From positions 992,001 to 1,056,000 of the forward strand of contig NZ_FJVE01000007.1 in assembly GCF_900078195.1 (NCBI RefSeq): DNA of 64,000 nt, read 5' to 3'. The stretch comes from Clostridium sp. Marseille-P299 (GTDB lineage Bacteria; Bacillota; Clostridia; Lachnospirales; Lachnospiraceae). The position numbers and the translations under genes are program-made. This document shows, piece after piece, positions 17,983 through 27,228 of this stretch; the first letter of the stretch is position 1; each line of letters opens with the position of its first letter. The notes beneath the pieces are model-generated. The model searched no databases, had not been told where the DNA came from, and saw only the letters and a list, made by a program, of their open reading frames with translations.

Positions 17983-20277
17983 GTCGCTCCTTACGCAGGA
18001 GCGTGGATTGAAATAAGAGTATTTAAAAGATGAGGATTGGGACGGACTAGTCGCTCCTTACGCAGGAGCGTGGATTGAAATTTTTCTGTTACTGAAATGT
18101 CAGCATGTCCTAACAAGTCGCTCCTTACGCAGGAGCGTGGATTGAAATTAAGGTATTGAATTGTAAAATGGAGGACTTAATTGTCGCTCCTTACGCAGGA
18201 GCGTGGATTGAAATTAAGCAAGTTTTACAAGACAGGAATCGGACAGGACGTCGCTCCTTACGCAGGAGCGTGGATTGAAATTAAGTAATGATGAAGAACT
18301 ATGGTTAGAAGCATGTGAGTCGCTCCTTACGCAGGAGCGTGGATTGAAATCCACAATCGTTGATGGATGAATGGGATAGAGTGCGTCGCTCCTTACGCAG
18401 GAGCGTGGATTGAAATTAGCATGTACTGGAAAATGGATAAACATAAAAATGTCGCTCCTTACGCAGGAGCGTGGATTGAAATAAAAAGAAATGATTTTGA
18501 CTATTGTGGTGAGTTAGTCGCTCCTTACGCAGGAGCGTGGATTGAAATATGCACAATATAATAAAATCATGAGTGAGTCAGGTCGCTCCTTACGCAGGAG
18601 CGTGGATTGAAATTTAATGAGAGTGTCTAATTCTGACTTTGTCATAGTCGCTCCTTACGCAGGAGCGTGGATTGAAATTTTCGAATTGCCTTCATAGAAT
18701 TTTTCACTTATTCTGTCGCTCCTTACGCAGGAGCGTGGATTGAAATAACGCATCGTTGTGTATTTTGTTTATCAAATATGTCGCTCCTTACGCAGGAGCG
18801 TGGATTGAAATTTTAGAGAGTATGTAATGATAGGAGCACCGGATGGGTCGCTCCTTACGCAGGAGCGTGGATTGAAATTTGAAGAGTGCGCAGAAGAGAT
18901 AGAAAACTGTTATGGTCGCTCCTTACGCAGGAGCGTGGATTGAAATATTTGTGCGTGTAGGCATATCACATTGACTATTATGTCGCTCCTTACGCAGGAG
19001 CGTGGATTGAAATCATCATCCCAAGCCCCGTCTATAGGGGAGGGCACGTCGCTCCTTACGCAGGAGCGTGGATTGAAATCACGAAGATCCAAAAGCCATA
19101 GACACTCCATTGATGGTCGCTCCTTACGCAGGAGCGTGGATTGAAATTTTACTTTTGCAACTGGATTTTTACCAATATACTGTCGCTCCTTACGCAGGAG
19201 CGTGGATTGAAATAAGTTTATGATGCTTTATACAAGAAAGAGGATGGAGGTCGCTCCTTACGCAGGAGCGTGGATTGAAATTTAATTCATATAAGCTTGC
19301 TGCCATAAATGCAGCGTCGCTCCTTACGCAGGAGCGTGGATTGAAATATTATACCTTTTCATAAATTCGTCATGCTCTTCATTGTCGCTCCTTACGCAGG
19401 AGCGTGGATTGAAATAGACAGCTTATAAAATTCTAAAACAACTAGTACAACGTCGCTCCTTACGCAGGAGCGTGGATTGAAATAAGACCCTTACACGTAT
19501 TTGTAAGGGTAAGGGCTAGTCGCTCCTTACGCAGGAGCGTGGATTGAAATATTGTTTATTATGCTGAAAAACAGAAACGTGCAGGTCGCTCCTTACGCAG
19601 GAGCGTGGATTGAAATTGATGGTTATGGTCGTGCATGGTGTGTGACTATAGTCGCTCCTTACGCAGGAGCGTGGATTGAAATTGGAAAAACTTTAAGTGC
19701 TGTTAATTATGTATAGTCGCTCCTTACGCAGGAGCGTGGATTGAAATGTATTTTTTTATATCTTTGTTATACTTGTATTGTCGCTCCTTACGCAGGAGCG
19801 TGGATTGAAATTAGCTGGGTCATAAGCAATAGCAAATTTTCTTTTGTCGCTCCTTACGCAGGAGCGTGGATTGAAATTACAACGATAAACCATAAACTTA
19901 TTTGCAGTTGTTGTCGCTCCTTACGCAGGAGCGTGGATTGAAATCCTTGTTTTATATAACTTTGCATCAAACCATAGCTAGTCGCTCCTTACGCAGGAGC
20001 GTGGATTGAAATTATCTGTTTGCGCTGCATTTGGTACATAGTCTTTGTCGCTCCTTACGCAGGAGCATGGATTGAAATAGGTATGGATGCAGATTACGTG
20101 ATACCAGAACTTCGTCGTTCCTTACGCAGGAGCGTGGATTGAAATACAAAACTGAACGGATTTAGGGCACTCAGACAAGTCGCTCCTTACGCATGCGCGT
20201 GGATTGAAATTTTGATAAAGAAGTATAGAGAATTATCGAATACAAGTTGCTCCTAGCTTAGGAGATACATTTTATTA
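17983..20277 (+). CRISPR. Type I-C CRISPR array, 34 repeats plus one degenerate terminal repeat
   Basis: The 32-bp repeat begins GTCGCTCC, has the palindromic stem CGCTCC/GGAGCG around TTACGCA, and ends GTGGATTGAAAT, a subtype I-C signature. Repeats start at 17983, 18050, 18117, 18183, 18250 and so on up to 20179, at 64-69 bp intervals, giving spacers of 32-37 nt. Repeats 1-31 look identical. Variants occur only at the far end: repeat 32 (20047, AGCATGG), repeat 33 (20114, GTCGTTCC) and repeat 34 (20179, GCATGCGC). A degenerate remnant starts at 20246 (GTTGCTCC, then AGCTTAGGAG). This places the old end distal and the leader at the cas2 side. Short open frames across the array encode repeated VAPYAGAWIEI and are not genes. 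Confidence 0.98.
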
Positions 20278-20348
20278 TATTTATAAATAACTCTATTGAA
20301 CAAAAAAAGGGAATCTCAATATTGCATATGCAACGATAGCACACTAAG

Positions 20349-20377
20349 TTGACTTACGCAACTATTCAATATATAAT
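20349..20377 (+). promoter_or_regulatory. Consensus-like sigma-A promoter for the secreted protein at 20420
   Basis: TTGACT (20349-20354) and a perfect TATAAT (20372-20377) are separated by 17 bp. It is one of the best promoter matches in the window and lies 43 bp before the gene, which has RBS AAAGGAG. Confidence 0.7.
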
Positions 20378-20419
20378 ACGGACATACAGATATTAGTAAC
20401 ATCACAAAGGAGAATAACT

Positions 20420-21364
20420 ATGAGATTAAATAAATTAAAAGGTGCAGTACTGGCATCAGTCCTTGTATTATCAATCGGAGTTGTGGCAGTAAAAGCTGCT
20501 CCATCCTCAGAAAAACAAAAAGAAACAAGCACTGTAAAATCAACTGAAAACGTAGGTGTAACAGCGACAACGCCTGCAAAAGCAATTACCGTATCAACTT
20601 CAGTAGAAAATGTTAAACCTACTACGGGAATAGAAGAAACTACATCAAAAGTAACACCAATTGTGGTATCCTCTACAAAGTATAAAGTGGTTACTTTAAT
20701 AACCAAGGCTGACATAAAGGAATTAACAGGAATTGAGCTAACATATAAGAACACTTCATCCGTTTACAAACAATTAAAAAAATCTACAATTTGGGAAGCA
20801 GCTGGGTATAGTGCTAATGATGCAAAATTAATTGCAGCTCGTTTTAATAATAACTACAACCAAGCAGTTGGCATATTAAAAAAACTAGCAAAGAATAGCA
20901 AATTAAACCTTAAAGTTGTAGTGCTTAATAAACCTACATATCAAAATGCTTACATTGGTGTATCCGGATACAATGGAAATACAGAAACTTCAAAACCAAG
21001 CTTAGACCAAGAAGGAAATATGAATGTAGTGGTTACAACAACACCAGAAGTAACACAATCCAATTTAAAAGAATTAGAGATAAACATTGATTATAAAAAC
21101 GGAAGTGTTGAACTTGAATATAGCGTTAAATTAGATGGTAGTATAAAGGCTGAGTATCAAAATGATTTTACAAAAGAAGAGATACAAGGAAAAGCTGCAA
21201 AGGAAAAAATTGAAGGAATACTTGAAGGCTTAGATATAAAAGAAAATAATCAAACAACGATTATTAACCATATTTTAACGAAATTAAACTTAGATAAGGG
21301 ATATAAAGAATTTCAGTTTAAAGCAACTTATTCCGATGGAAAAGAAATCGAATTTAAGATGTAA
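20420..21364 (+). CDS. Secreted protein of unknown function
   Basis: 314 aa. A signal peptide (basic start, hydrophobic core, VKAA cleavage region near residue 30) is followed by a low-complexity Thr/Val/Lys-rich stretch (about 31-90). A helical segment contains YKQLKKSTIWEAAGYSANDAKLIAARFNNNYNQAVGILKKLA, partly given here by its ends (about 115-160). The C-terminal half is charged and beta-rich (ELEINIDYKNGSVELEYSV, then GYKEFQFKATYSDGKEIEF), and its last ~100 residues resemble YusW-like or PepSY-like small domains. I do not recognise the family. It has its own strong promoter and a strong terminator, so it is monocistronic; nothing ties it to CRISPR besides adjacency. Confidence 0.75.
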   Translation: MRLNKLKGAVLASVLVLSIGVVAVKAAPSSEKQKETSTVKSTENVGVTATTPAKAITVSTSVENVKPTTGIEETTSKVTPIVVSSTKYKVVTLITKADIKELTGIELTYKNTSSVYKQLKKSTIWEAAGYSANDAKLIAARFNNNYNQAVGILKKLAKNSKLNLKVVVLNKPTYQNAYIGVSGYNGNTETSKPSLDQEGNMNVVVTTTPEVTQSNLKELEINIDYKNGSVELEYSVKLDGSIKAEYQNDFTKEEIQGKAAKEKIEGILEGLDIKENNQTTIINHILTKLNLDKGYKEFQFKATYSDGKEIEFKM

Positions 21365-21396
21365 GAGTTATATATAAAATAAAGAATATAAGAAAG

Positions 21397-21461
21397 AAGC
21401 TGTTATGGGATGGTATTTTATATGAAATAGTATAAAATGCTGCTAGTAACGGCTTTTTTTA
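21397..21461 (+). terminator. Two-part intrinsic terminator
   Basis: AAGCTGTTA (21397-21405) pairs with TAACGGCTT (21447-21455), and an inner stem GTATTTTATA/TATAAAATGC lies at 21413-21440. A run of seven T follows. It ends transcription from the secreted protein gene. Confidence 0.8.
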
Positions 21462-21603
21462 GTCGAAACGAGTATAAAGATGTAGATAATTGGTAGAAAA
21501 AATATCGAAGATAGGTTACAATGAAATAGATGCAAAGGGATCGTACAAGAGAGATAAAAAATATTTATTAAAGATGTTGCTAAGATAAGAGAGGAAGAAG
21601 ATA

Positions 21604-23166
21604 ATGAGCAAAATTGAGGAGTTTTTTCTTGAGATGGAAGCCCTTTTTCTCCCGCTTGATATAGAGGCATTTTATGAGATGAAAGAAGATCTTTTAGAAC
21701 ATATCCGAGTTCAACAAGAAAGCGGAAAAAGTGAGGATGAAATTCTAGAATCCTTGGGAACACCCCATGAAATAGTAGATGAGTTTTACGAGGAACAAAG
21801 AATACAAACAGCTTTAAATGCTAAGAAAGACGTAATACCTTTAGAAGACGTAAGACGAATTTATAAAAATGAAAGAGCAAGGATCAGAAAAAAATATTTT
21901 AAATTTGTTATAAGGACTTTGAAAAATATTGCAATCACATTAATTTCTATATTAATTGTATATTTTATAGTATATGTAATATATGAAGCTATTGTGGAAA
22001 AGCATGCAGCGTTTACACCTATCTTAATCACAAGTCTGTTAATTGGAATTATTGTATCTTTATTAAGAAAGGAGAATATTCTAAACGTAGGGAAGGTCTT
22101 TTTTTGGTTTGGAATTATAGGTTTCACTTGGTTAACGGCAACCAATCGTTGGTTTTATCAAGGGATTAAGTATAATAAAACAATTGGTTTACCAACAAAT
22201 AATGAATTTACTATGAAGATACATACGGATTATCCGATTCGTGTAGTAACTGTACAAGTTACAAAAGGGCAAGAGGCTAGGATGGAAGTGAAGGGATATT
22301 TTAAGTCATCTAGTATTCGACACCTAAATGAAGAAATTGAAAATAGACAAGACCAAGATCATACAGTGAATTTAAATTTGGGTACCAATAGCATATTTGA
22401 TATATTTACAAGAATGGAGAAGGCAGAATTAGTTTTATATCTTCCAGAAGATAAAAAGGTAAAAGATTTTCGTTTAGATATAAAAGATGGTACCATAAAA
22501 ATAGTTCATCTTGATGCAGATAATTTAGATGTTTTCATTGAAAAAGGTGAATTTCATGTAATAGATATAAATGCGAATAAGATAACTGTTCAAACCAAAA
22601 AAGCCGATATAATAGTTAATGAGTATTATTCTGTCTTTGATATTCATAATAGGCTTGGCAAGACGATTATAAAAAGTGGTGAAGGAAATTTAAACTTAGT
22701 GTCTGAAAAAGGTTATATTAATGTTGAAAATATCACTTCGAATCAGGCGAACATCAAAAGCATACATGGAAAAATTGATATACAAAATACCGCAATAAAA
22801 GAGTTTATTATAAATAATGAAATTGGAAATACTGTGATAGAGAATCAAATTGGAAGTACAATTATTGACTCATTGCAGGGGGAAATCATTGTAAGGGACC
22901 TTCAAAATAAACTAAGAATCAATAGCGACAGTAGCCGTATAGTTGTGAATCAAGAGAATGAGATTGAAGGAGTAGTTACAAGTAATTCTGGAATTGTTAA
23001 ATGGATTCAATCAGCAGATGCACCATTAGATTTTACGGTGGAAAATGAGAAGGGTCAAACAGAGAATGCTTTTGCTGGAATGGATAAGGATAATAAAAAG
23101 AAGGTATCAATTCGCTCAAAATCAGCAGATGTTATGATCATATGTAAAAATCAGCATAACAATTAA
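21604..23166 (+). CDS. HAAS-domain (DUF1700-like) / DUF4097 membrane protein
   Basis: 520 aa. The N-terminal 65 residues form a HAAS helical domain (FYEMKEDLLEHIRVQQESG, then LGTPHEIVDEFYEEQ). Three hydrophobic segments follow at about residues 105-135, 140-160 and 165-180. The rest (about 200-515) is a DUF4097-type right-handed beta-helix with repeated short strands (NLDVFIEKGEFHVIDINA, SEKGYINVENITSNQANIKSIHGKIDI in part). Such proteins are usually encoded beside a PadR regulator and linked to envelope stress, but no PadR gene is adjacent here. RBS AGAGAGGAAG precedes ATG 21604. The function is unknown. Confidence 0.8.
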   Translation: MSKIEEFFLEMEALFLPLDIEAFYEMKEDLLEHIRVQQESGKSEDEILESLGTPHEIVDEFYEEQRIQTALNAKKDVIPLEDVRRIYKNERARIRKKYFKFVIRTLKNIAITLISILIVYFIVYVIYEAIVEKHAAFTPILITSLLIGIIVSLLRKENILNVGKVFFWFGIIGFTWLTATNRWFYQGIKYNKTIGLPTNNEFTMKIHTDYPIRVVTVQVTKGQEARMEVKGYFKSSSIRHLNEEIENRQDQDHTVNLNLGTNSIFDIFTRMEKAELVLYLPEDKKVKDFRLDIKDGTIKIVHLDADNLDVFIEKGEFHVIDINANKITVQTKKADIIVNEYYSVFDIHNRLGKTIIKSGEGNLNLVSEKGYINVENITSNQANIKSIHGKIDIQNTAIKEFIINNEIGNTVIENQIGSTIIDSLQGEIIVRDLQNKLRINSDSSRIVVNQENEIEGVVTSNSGIVKWIQSADAPLDFTVENEKGQTENAFAGMDKDNKKKVSIRSKSADVMIICKNQHNN

Positions 23167-23198
23167 AATTGAAGATAATTATAAAACATAATATTTGG

Positions 23199-23235
23199 AG
23201 GTCAACATATGAAGTATACCTATGTTGGCCTTTTC
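23199..23235 (+). terminator. Intrinsic terminator after the DUF4097 gene
   Basis: AGGTCAACATA (23199-23209) pairs with TATGTTGGCCT (23221-23231) and is followed by TTTTC. It is a stable stem with one wobble pair. Confidence 0.8.
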
Positions 23236-23297
23236 TAAATTACCAATCTAGGATAAAATAAAGAGGAAGCGTGAAAGAATTTGCTACCGATTACCAC

Positions 23298-23429
23298 TTG
23301 AGGGAAATACTTGATGTGGTATAATGAAAGCGGAGTGTGGTATCTACAAGCTTGCTTGTTGATGCCGATTGGAGTAACAAGACTTGAACCCTTTGATCAT
23401 GGTATAATGGAAGAGGAGTGAGCCGTCTA
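23298..23429 (+). promoter_or_regulatory. Two related promoter-like elements upstream of the MscS gene
   Basis: The first element is TTGAGG (23298-23303), 16 bp, then TATAAT (23320-23325). About 83 bp later a similar block repeats, with TATAAT at 23403-23408. Both -10 boxes sit in TGGTATAATG, an extended -10 form, and are followed by GAAAGCGGAGTG or GGAAGAGGAGTG. The duplication suggests tandem promoters for the channel gene at 23456. Confidence 0.5.
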
Positions 23430-23455
23430 AAAGCAGGAATAGTCAGGAGTTTTAT

Positions 23456-24712
23456 ATGCTTAAAATAATGATTGAATTTTTCCAAGACTTTGGAATGAAA
23501 CAACAGACATCCGAAAATTTATCAAGATTTCTATTAGTTATATTTGTAGTACTACTATGTATCTTAGGAAATGTAGTCGCACGTAAAACGGTATTAAATT
23601 TTGTAGCTAAAGTTATTAAAAACAATAAAAATCCTAAAAATCAAAAAATTAGTTGGTTAAACCATATGCTTGATAATAAGGTATTTCACCGTTTGGCATA
23701 TCTTATCTCACCATTAATTGTAAGCTTTTTTGTTGAATATTTTCCAAGTTATAAAGCGTTAGTAAATCGAGGAATTCAAGTTTACGTTGTATTAGTAATG
23801 ATACTTATTGTAGATGCAGTGTTATCAGCGATAGATGATATTTACGTGAATTATGAAATTTCGAAGACTAAACCGATGAAAGGTATTATTCAAGTTACAA
23901 AGATTGTAGTATTTATTATCGGTGGAATAATATCAATGGCAGCGCTAATCGGTGAAAGCCCAGTTATTATTCTTGGTGGAATCAGTGCATTAACAGCTGT
24001 ATTTATGTTGGTGTTTCAAAACACAATACTTGGTTTTGTTGCTGGAATTCAACTTACATCAAATGACATGATACGAATTGGTGACTGGATTGAAGTACCT
24101 AAGTATGATGCCAATGGAACAGTGATTGAATTATCTTTGTTAACTGTTAAAGTACAGAATTTTGATTATACCATAACAAGTATACCAGCCAATATACTAA
24201 CCTCAGATTCTTTTAAAAATTGGCGTGGAATGCAAGATTGTGGCGGTCGCAGAATTATGCGTGCAATCAATATTGATGTAAATAGTATTCGATTTTGTAC
24301 CGATGAAATGTTAGAGCATTTTAAAAAGATTGAATATATCAAAGATTATATTACTACAAAACAAGCTGAGATAATAGAATATAACCGCAACAAACAACTG
24401 GATATGACAGAGTTGTCCAACGGTAGAAGACTTACGAATATAGGTGTTTTCCGAGTTTATGTAACAAATTATTTAAGAAATCACCCAGGATTACGTAAGG
24501 ATATGACCTTAATGGTTCGTCAGTTATCACCAACCTCAGAAGGATTGCCGTTAGAAATATATGCATTTTCTAATGGAACGGTTTGGGCAGATTATGAAAA
24601 TATTCAAAGTGATATTTTTGATCATTTATTTGCTGTAGTGAAAGAATTTGGACTACAAATTTATCAAAGTCCATCTGGACAGGACTTTTCTAAAATAAAT
24701 ATTAAGAATTAA
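23456..24712 (+). CDS. Mechanosensitive ion channel, MscS family (YbdG-like)
   Basis: 418-aa inner-membrane protein. Hydrophobic segments lie at about residues 24-45, 75-95, 103-125, 142-165 and 170-200. The last is the pore-lining region, containing GGISALTAVFMLVFQNTILGF, shown here only by its ends. The MscS beta domain follows (DWIEVPKYDANGTVIELSLLTVKVQNFD, by its ends) with the YbdG-type extension around FKNWRGMQDCGGRRI. These channels release solutes or tune membrane tension during osmotic downshift. RBS CAGGAG precedes ATG 23456. It has its own tandem promoters and no operon partner. Confidence 0.88.
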   Translation: MLKIMIEFFQDFGMKQQTSENLSRFLLVIFVVLLCILGNVVARKTVLNFVAKVIKNNKNPKNQKISWLNHMLDNKVFHRLAYLISPLIVSFFVEYFPSYKALVNRGIQVYVVLVMILIVDAVLSAIDDIYVNYEISKTKPMKGIIQVTKIVVFIIGGIISMAALIGESPVIILGGISALTAVFMLVFQNTILGFVAGIQLTSNDMIRIGDWIEVPKYDANGTVIELSLLTVKVQNFDYTITSIPANILTSDSFKNWRGMQDCGGRRIMRAINIDVNSIRFCTDEMLEHFKKIEYIKDYITTKQAEIIEYNRNKQLDMTELSNGRRLTNIGVFRVYVTNYLRNHPGLRKDMTLMVRQLSPTSEGLPLEIYAFSNGTVWADYENIQSDIFDHLFAVVKEFGLQIYQSPSGQDFSKINIKN

Positions 24713-24820
24713 ATGAACATTTAAAGTAAATTCATCTATGCAATCTATTTATCTAGTTAGATAAAAGAGCTAATGATTAACATTTATAATTTGCAAACAT
24801 ATGATATATAAAATGGATTA

Positions 24821-25441
24821 ATGGGTGCAAATGTGTTTAATTTTAATCTAGGAAATAGAAATAATAGAACAAGAAATAGTAATAATAATAACAATAGCAC
24901 TAGGCATATTGAAAATGCATTAATTGAACAAATAACAAGAGAAAATCAATTAGGTCTCGTTACAATATCTTTTGGTGTACCAGGCCGTGGTAATTTGATT
25001 ATAACAAGAAAAATGATTTTAGTGATTGATAATAATACAATTATAAGAAATCATAGAGGACAAAGAATGTTTTTAAGACATTTAAGAGTTGGCATGAACA
25101 TAGATGTAGAATGTATTAGAAATATGAATCGTAGTATGCCACCTAGAGCACAAGCAATTAAAATTTCTGTTGTGAATCGATCTACTAACTTTGTTACAAG
25201 AGAAGGATGTATCACAGAAATTGATGCAGAAAATAATTTTGTATTTATTGATAATAAAAATAGAGAAAATGATCTTTTAAGATTGGTTATTACAGAAGAT
25301 ACGATTATTACCAATCAACGCGGAAGAAAAATTTGCATGGCAGATTTATCTGTTGGACAGAATGTAAGAGTTGAACATGCAACCTTCCAAACAGCTAGTA
25401 TACCACCTCAAACAACCGCATTTCGTGTGCAGATATTATAG
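24821..25441 (+). CDS. Small protein with two tandem DUF5666-like beta domains
   Basis: 206 aa, with no signal peptide. An Asn/Arg-rich N-terminus (about residues 9-28) leads into two related domains, about 41-115 and 125-206. Each has a beta strand, a T-x-I strand (NNTIIRN and EDTIITN), a short RG turn (HRGQRMFLRHLRVGMNIDVE and QRGRKICMADLSVGQNVRVE) and an ending in A-x-K/R-I/V. The two halves clearly derive from one duplicated unit similar to DUF5666. The RBS is weak, and the stop overlaps the first copy of the 95-bp repeat. The function is unknown. Confidence 0.65.
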   Translation: MGANVFNFNLGNRNNRTRNSNNNNNSTRHIENALIEQITRENQLGLVTISFGVPGRGNLIITRKMILVIDNNTIIRNHRGQRMFLRHLRVGMNIDVECIRNMNRSMPPRAQAIKISVVNRSTNFVTREGCITEIDAENNFVFIDNKNRENDLLRLVITEDTIITNQRGRKICMADLSVGQNVRVEHATFQTASIPPQTTAFRVQIL

Positions 25442-25732
25442 CTTATCAGAAGTTGCCATTAAACTTCTGATAAAAGGTGCGTATTTTGCACCGTAAATCT
25501 GATTATAGGAACAAGATTTAAGTTTCTATAATATAGCTTATCAGAAGTTGCTATTAAACTTCTGATAAAAGGTGCGTATTTTGCACCGTAAATCTGATTA
25601 TAGGAACAAGATTTAAGTTCCTATAATATAGCTTATCAGAAGTTGCTATTAAACTTCTGATAAAAGGTGCGTATTTTGCACCGTAAATCTGATTATAGGA
25701 ACAAGAATTTAGTTCCTATGATATAGCTTATC
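25441..25732 (+). repeat. Three 95-bp tandem repeats, each with three hairpins
   Basis: Units begin GCTTATCAGAAG at 25441, 25536 and 25631, with a 7-bp start of a fourth at 25726, so the period is exactly 95 bp. Every unit holds three inverted repeats. TTATCAGAAGTT pairs with AACTTCTGATAA, GGTGC pairs with GCACC, and TATAGGAAC pairs with GTTCCTATA. Changes between copies mostly keep pairing (unit 1 has GTTTCTATA, a G-U wobble). The first unit starts at the stop codon of the gene upstream. Confidence 0.92.
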
Positions 25733-25754
25733 TATAATACAATGAATCAATATA

Positions 25755-25808
25755 AAAGCTACTTCACTGATATTAGGTTAACCTGATACGAGTGAGGTGG
25801 CTTTTTTA
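25755..25808 (+). terminator. Intrinsic terminator
   Basis: AAGCTACTTCACT pairs with AGTGAGGTGGCTT and is followed by TTTTTT. The loop contains the palindrome AGGTTAACCT. It ends transcription from the DUF5666-like gene and through the 95-bp repeats. Confidence 0.85.
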
Positions 25809-26053
25809 TGATAGGAAGCTATGGCTGCATAGCCGCTTAAAATGAAATATTTCTATAGCGTCTAAGCACGTCAGTCGTAAATAACGATGAGAATGTGCTA
25901 TGCACATTCTTTGTTACTATTAGAGTTGAAATACAAGTTACATACTTCCTTCAATACAACATTGAAAAGCCCATGACTTGACCAGACAGAGTATTCATGA
26001 TAAATTATCTTATAGTAGAAGATATTTATACTAGAAGAGAAGGTGATAGAGGT
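25809..26053 (+). other. Intergenic region upstream of the lipid operon
   Basis: No gene seen. It contains a near-perfect hairpin AGAATGTGC/GCACATTCT (25890-25910), followed by only a weak T-run. A possible promoter TTGACC (25978-25983), 17 bp, TAAATT (26001-26006) lies about 50 bp before the MarR gene. The hairpin could be a MarR operator or a weak terminator; neither is shown. Confidence 0.4.
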
Positions 26054-26482
26054 ATGGATTACAGAGAGTTAACTTATGAATTAATGGAAATGATGCGTAA
26101 GAAAAAGCGTCCAATAAATGATTTTAGAGAATTTGAAAAAGGAGAAAACGGAATATTACAATCACTTTTAATTAATGAGAAAAGTGGAGGAGAAATGCTT
26201 ACTCCAGGAGAATTAAGCGCAATTCAAGAAATAAGTACGGGTAGGGTGGCAGCTGCTTTGAAAAGCTTAGAAAATAAAAATTATATCCATCGTCAGATTG
26301 ATAAAAATGATAGAAGGCGAATTATTGTAACATTAACAGAGAGTGGTAGAAGTTGTGCACAAAAACTTTATGAGGAAACCATAGAAAAAGTTGAAAGAGT
26401 GCTTCGAGAAATCGGAGAGAAGGATGCAAGAGAATTTTTCAGGATTTTAAAACGCATACTTGAAATAGATACAGAAATCTAA
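26054..26482 (+). CDS. MarR-family transcriptional regulator
   Basis: 142-aa winged-helix regulator. After an N-terminal helix, the DNA-binding part reads LTPGELSAIQEISTGRVAAALKSLENKNYIHRQIDKNDRRRIIVTLTESGR over about residues 53-103 (given here by its ends and key motif DRRRI). The frame is open from 25997, but GAAGGTGATAGAGG before ATG 26054 gives the better start. It is the first gene of a likely operon with three membrane lipid genes and may control them; the ligand is unknown. The gap to the next gene is 22 bp. Confidence 0.85.
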   Translation: MDYRELTYELMEMMRKKKRPINDFREFEKGENGILQSLLINEKSGGEMLTPGELSAIQEISTGRVAAALKSLENKNYIHRQIDKNDRRRIIVTLTESGRSCAQKLYEETIEKVERVLREIGEKDAREFFRILKRILEIDTEI

Positions 26483-26504
26483 TACGTATAAGGATGGAAT
26501 CAAA

Positions 26505-27071
26505 ATGAAAAAAATAAATAAAAAAGAACTATGGTCAATCCCCAATCTTATGGGCTACTTTAGAATTTTATTAATCCCAGTTTTTTGTTTTGTTTATTTG
26601 AGAGCAGATTCGTTAAAGGACTATTATATTGCAGCAGGTATTTTATTAGTCTCAACGATTACAGATTTTTTAGATGGGCAAATCGCTAGAAGATTTAACA
26701 TGACAACGGAATTTGGTAAGTTCTTAGATCCAGTGGCGGATAAAATAACCCATGGAGCAATTGCTATTTGTTTAATGTTTCGATATCATTACATGAAATA
26801 CTTGGTTTTGTTAATGCTTATAAAAGAGGGATTTATGGCTGTCATGGGGATTATCAATCTCAGACATGGAACAAAACTAGATGGGGCAAAATGGTTTGGT
26901 AAAGTTTGTACAGCAAGTTTGTTTTTAGTATTGATGGTACTTGTTTTCTTGCCAGAGATTTCAATCAGTGCGGCGAATCTCTTAATAATAGGTGAAATGA
27001 TAATTATGTTTATTACCTTCCTCTTATATATACCAGAGTTTTATAGAATGAAGCAAACATGGAATGATTAA
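26505..27071 (+). CDS. CDP-alcohol phosphatidyltransferase, PgsA-like
   Basis: 188-aa integral membrane enzyme. The CDP-alcohol motif is complete: D57-G58, A61-R62, G71, D75 and D79 (in DGQIARRFN and FGKFLDPVADK). Several membrane helices surround it. The N-terminal IPNLMGYFRILLIP is typical of phosphatidylglycerophosphate synthases, which make PGP from CDP-diacylglycerol and glycerol-3-phosphate. A cardiolipin-synthase-type CDP transferase is an alternative. RBS AAGGATGG. It lies between MarR and PlsY genes in a lipid operon. Confidence 0.88.
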   Translation: MKKINKKELWSIPNLMGYFRILLIPVFCFVYLRADSLKDYYIAAGILLVSTITDFLDGQIARRFNMTTEFGKFLDPVADKITHGAIAICLMFRYHYMKYLVLLMLIKEGFMAVMGIINLRHGTKLDGAKWFGKVCTASLFLVLMVLVFLPEISISAANLLIIGEMIIMFITFLLYIPEFYRMKQTWND

Positions 27072-27091
27072 ATCTATAAGTTAGATAGTAA

Positions 27092-27228
27092 AGGATTGAA
27101 GGAAAATAAACAGTAAAGAAAAGAACAGTAAGAATAAGAATAAGAAACGGTAAGAATAAGAAACAGTAAGAAAAAGAAAAGTAACAAGAAGAAATTAATG
27201 ATAGGAAAGATAATGATAAGAAAGAAGT
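27092..27228 (+). other. Polypurine tract between pgsA-like and plsY genes
   Basis: About 130 bp of the plus strand is almost entirely A and G, with repeated AAGAATAAGAAAC(A/G)GTAAGAA-type units at 27120-27185. No open frame or hairpin accounts for it. It lies inside the operon, so the RNA leader of plsY would be a long unstructured A/G stretch. Confidence 0.6.

Noticed and set aside
18214..19941. Open reading frames across the CRISPR array encoding repeated VAPYAGAWIEI or FNPRSCVRSD
   Set aside because: They are read-through of the 32-bp repeat unit and have no RBS or homologous protein character.
17983..20277. Self-targeting spacers against this window
   Set aside because: By eye I found no spacer matching any part of the window; a proper search could not be run.
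25441..25732. Three 95-bp repeats as a CRISPR array
   Set aside because: The units are continuous without variable spacers and are longer than CRISPR repeats.
25890..25910. Hairpin AGAATGTGC/GCACATTCT as a terminator
   Set aside because: Only a weak T-run follows and no gene ends nearby; an operator is equally possible.
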